64,000 nucleotides of DNA from Acholoe squamosa (taxonomy: Eukaryota > Annelida > Polychaeta > Phyllodocida > Polynoidae): the NCBI GenBank assembly GCA_949317995.1, contig OX439049.1, forward strand, positions 13,764,395-13,828,394. Reading direction: 5' to 3'. The notes beneath the pieces are model-generated. The model was not told the DNA's origin and did not search any database. It was given only the letters and a program-made list of their open reading frames with translations. The first letter of the stretch is position 1. Every line of letters begins with the position of its first letter. Position numbers and translations under genes: made by a program. This document shows, piece by piece, positions 61,250 to 64,000 of the stretch.

Positions 61250-61620
61250 TCACTGGATGTAGGTAGGTCAGCGTTGGGGCTGATATGAGCCTGGACTGCG
61301 TCATGGAAAACTGCCAGGGTTGGAAGGTTTGTGCAGGGACAGGTCGCGGTGATCAGTTTTAATATAACCATGGGAAATATTGGAGGGTTTAACTTTAACT
61401 GCCTGAGAATTTGTACCCCAAGTACACAAAATTTCCTTCGATTTAGTGTTTGATTTTTTTCACAAATCTAATTACTTAATTAATTGTCACCTTATTAGCT
61501 TAATTAGCCTATTAGGTCAATGTAATCAATACCCTCTGATCAAATACATGAAGGAATATAGGAAGTCATTCAAAAACATAGAAGAGGTAGTATATGGTCT
61601 TAGCATCATCTCTGCCAAAT
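61250..61620. repeat. Dispersed repeat, copy 2
   Basis: Direct copy of 59041-59440, 2.2 kb away. The following sequence to about 62070 also shares a TTTTTAGTGACATACCTAC segment with 59430, so the full repeat is longer and was split by different insertions. Confidence 0.8.
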
Positions 61621-62750
61621 ATGAAGAAAATCTATCGTTGAGCACATAGTTTTCTAGGATCAGCAGAAATTTGTAACTGATAATTTCTGCCCAAATTAAG
61701 GGATATTACTAACTTTTTATCTTTAAAAATTGATATTTCCACTTCTTTTGGTCAGAATGACCTGGGATGAACTGCATTGTGATGGCAAAGTTCCAGGCTT
61801 TCAGCCATTCAGGGGATGTAAGCTTTTCCATGATACAGCAAGTTTAAAAATCAGACTAAAATCATGGAAAGGTCACACATGTTCCTTCTTTGAACAGTTA
61901 AAAATGATGATGAAAAAAATGCCCACTTTCGATCATGAAAACCACCATAACTTCCTCAATTTTCACTTTAAATGAAAAATTCCAAAAGCATATTATTACT
62001 AACATGTGTCTCTAAAGGCTGTGCTGAAAGCTAAGCGATCAGACACCTTTTCAATTTTTAGTGACATACCTACTGGATGTGGTGCAATTTGGTGGAAAAC
62101 ATAGGTCATATTTAAGATTAAGTGTTACCACGAAACTGCCCATAGCTTTTGTTGATTTAGAATACACAACTAGAAAAACCTGTTAATAACTGATTCAGAC
62201 AGATAGCGCCAGTTACCATGGTAATGAGATGATAAAACATCACGGGAGTTTTGGGAGTGTTCATTATTTATGGCAGGGGGCTGAGGAAATGAGGGGGGGG
62301 GTCAACATTCAGAGGGGGGGGGGTCATTTTTTTTCAACATATTCCTGAGGTGCGGGGCAATTCCTTTTTTGGGGGTATTCGCGAACACAATGTAAAATTT
62401 CACAACACAATGTGATTTTTTTTTCGCTCACAATTCTCCACTATCTTATACGTGGGGTTTGTGCAAATATCATTTGATACATAAAATGATTTACCCTTAA
62501 TAACATGTAAATAGCCCTCCATCACACATATGGGTAAAGCTAATGAATGCTGTAAAGGTGTTAGGGCAATATCAGCTCCCCTCCCACCCTACCAGTACTC
62601 TATGGTGGCCATAGCTTTATCACACCTCCCCATGTGACACTCACACCCTCCAATGCCACCCTCACTCCATCCCATGCTGCCCTGACACCCTCCAATGTCA
62701 CAGTAACACCTTAGCAAGGCTTTCCCCACAACTTAGGCCTATTCAATGTA

Positions 62751-62921
62751 CCGTAAATCCCCGGTCATAAGCCGGGGGGGTGAGTTCAGGGAAATCCTAT
62801 AAGCCGGTTTTGGTGTCATTTTTCCCATTTTCTCTTTATTCTTTAGTAAAACAAACCCGGTCATAAGCCGGGGGGGGGCCAAAATAGAAAAAAAATCCGG
62901 CTTATGACCGGGGATTTACGG
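62751..62921. mobile_element. TA-flanked MITE of a second family
   Basis: Ends CCGTAAATCCCCGGTCATAAGCCGG and CCGGCTTATGACCGGGGATTTACGG with TA on both sides (62749-62750, 62922-62923). The ends resemble, but differ from, the family at 27898. Length 171 bp. Confidence 0.9.
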
Positions 62922-63074
62922 TACATGTAGGTTGGCTTTTACAAAAGTTGGGGAGGCTATGTCTTACATATATGTCAAAAGGTTGGGGTGCACCTTATAC
63001 AAGGGTTTTTCAAAATATCAATCCAGAAGCAGTTAGAGTGCCTTATATGCAAAACATGCATCCCTGAGTGAGGG

Positions 63075-63120
63075 GTGCACCTTATACATGAGCTGCGCCT
63101 TAAATATGCGGGAGATTACA
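63075..63120. mobile_element. Remnant of the 27898-type MITE
   Basis: GCGCCTTAAATATGCGGGAGATTACAG matches the right end of that family. A left end is not evident. Confidence 0.5.
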
Positions 63121-63718
63121 GTAATTATGTATCTTTATTTAGGGAATATCTAAATTCCAAACTTAGAAGTGAATCTCCTTACCAAGGTATGACATGAGCG
63201 CTTTATATGATTGGGACTTATTGTATTCAGTGTTAAAAAGTAGATGGTGAAGATGAAAATCACTATCAGCATTATATGTGCAAATTTTGAAAAAGACAAC
63301 TGCAAGCGCCTCAATCACTACAGTTAGTCAGGAATAGGTCGCATGATAAAGCTGGCTAAGACATCCCTTCTTTCCCTGTGTATAAGCCCGTACAGGCTTG
63401 TAAACACACTAAGTGGCAAATTTACCAGGGTTATAAACAGGGCAGGCTTATATTTCTCTACATGAAATAATGAGGGAGTGGCAAACAGTTTGCTCAAGAC
63501 TTATTTATGGTTTGTACATCATTCTTTAGACATTTTCTATAATCCTTTATCTTTCTTTGCAACAAATATAGGGGTAGGGGAAATTGATATAGCTGAAAAA
63601 ATATATAAATATGTGTTGAAGTATGGTAATGGTCCAAAATGCTTTATTATGGAGGAGCCTTCAAAATAGATACTATTACAAATGTCAATCAATCAATGGA
63701 AGGGTATTCACATTTCAA

Positions 63719-63934
63719 TTTTTTTTTTTTTTTTTTTCGGGCTTCCCTAGCCCACTTAAAAGGGTCTATTTCTCATCTTTCCTATCCCCTCAGGATGTGT
63801 GTGGTGCACATATGCGCGGGCACTGACACATTCCTCTGTGAAATTGTGTAATGTAGTTCTCGCCATGAATATGACCTCAGCTGTCGAAATGGCGTTAAAC
63901 ATCTATTACTCACTCACTCACTCATTTCAATTTT
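63719..63934 (+). other. SINE-like 3' tail
   Basis: Following a T-run, the sequence runs through GAATATGACCTCAGCTGTCGAAATGGCGTTAAAC and ends in (ACTC)n. A CGTTAAAC box followed by a short tandem tail is common at SINE/LINE 3' ends in marine invertebrates. No Pol III boxes are clear at the 5' side, which may be truncated. Confidence 0.5.
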
Positions 63935-64000
63935 TCAAAAGATTGGAACCATTTTGAAATAGGCTTTGCATTTATGCGAAATGAAAGCAGGCCAATGGCT

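Overview
The window looks like nuclear DNA of a multicellular animal, probably a marine invertebrate. It carries a spliced gene for the mitochondrial fission factor Mff, tRNA-derived SINEs, a Penelope-like retroelement, many TA-flanked MITEs and GGTCA-type repeats. A mollusc or another marine bilaterian would fit, but I cannot name the species. Into this DNA is inserted a large virus-like element of the Polinton/Maverick (adintovirus) class.

Left part (1 to about 8.3 kb). There is one unrecognised 243-codon gene on the minus strand, a nine-copy 76-bp tandem array and a 69-bp array. A four-exon minus-strand gene follows, whose exons join in phase to encode a signal peptide, a Cys-containing ectodomain, a mucin-like stalk, one membrane segment and a short tail. 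At 7.4-7.95 kb there are two ATG-less exon-like blocks with good splice sites. It is uncertain whether this part belongs to the element or to the host.

Element core (8.39-31.91 kb, all genes on the plus strand). First come three or four early-type genes; three of them have a splice acceptor 0-6 nt before the ATG. These include a possible TBP-like protein, a Ser-rich protein and a BTB plus RING-like protein, followed by a second, broken BTB/RING-like copy. The replication and virion module comes next: penton, protein-primed PolB (split by a -1 frameshift at an A7 run), PC4-like protein, zinc protein, DDE integrase, packaging ATPase, basic core protein, a conserved late protein, an amphipathic pX/pVI-like protein, double-jelly-roll major capsid protein and adenain-type protease. 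An accessory right arm holds membrane proteins, coiled-coil proteins, a DUF5662/HD-type hydrolase, a death-domain protein, a dUTPase-derived pseudoenzyme and an apparently active dUTPase. A recurrent TGAGATAA-like motif lies shortly upstream of most virion and accessory genes and may be the element's own late promoter. A MITE has interrupted one gene, PolB is frameshifted and one BTB gene has a stop, so this copy is a resident and decaying insertion. I could not find convincing terminal inverted repeats, so its limits are open.

Right part (32-64 kb). This is host repeat-rich DNA: a satellite carrying a 0.95-kb retroinsertion with a 14-bp target duplication, a 3.3-kb pogo/Tigger-like element with nested SINEs, several MITEs, the Mff gene (47.46-54.36 kb, minus strand) with a Penelope-like element in its first coding intron, and a CRE/NRF1-bearing promoter candidate near 60.7 kb that may supply the untranslated first exon of Mff.
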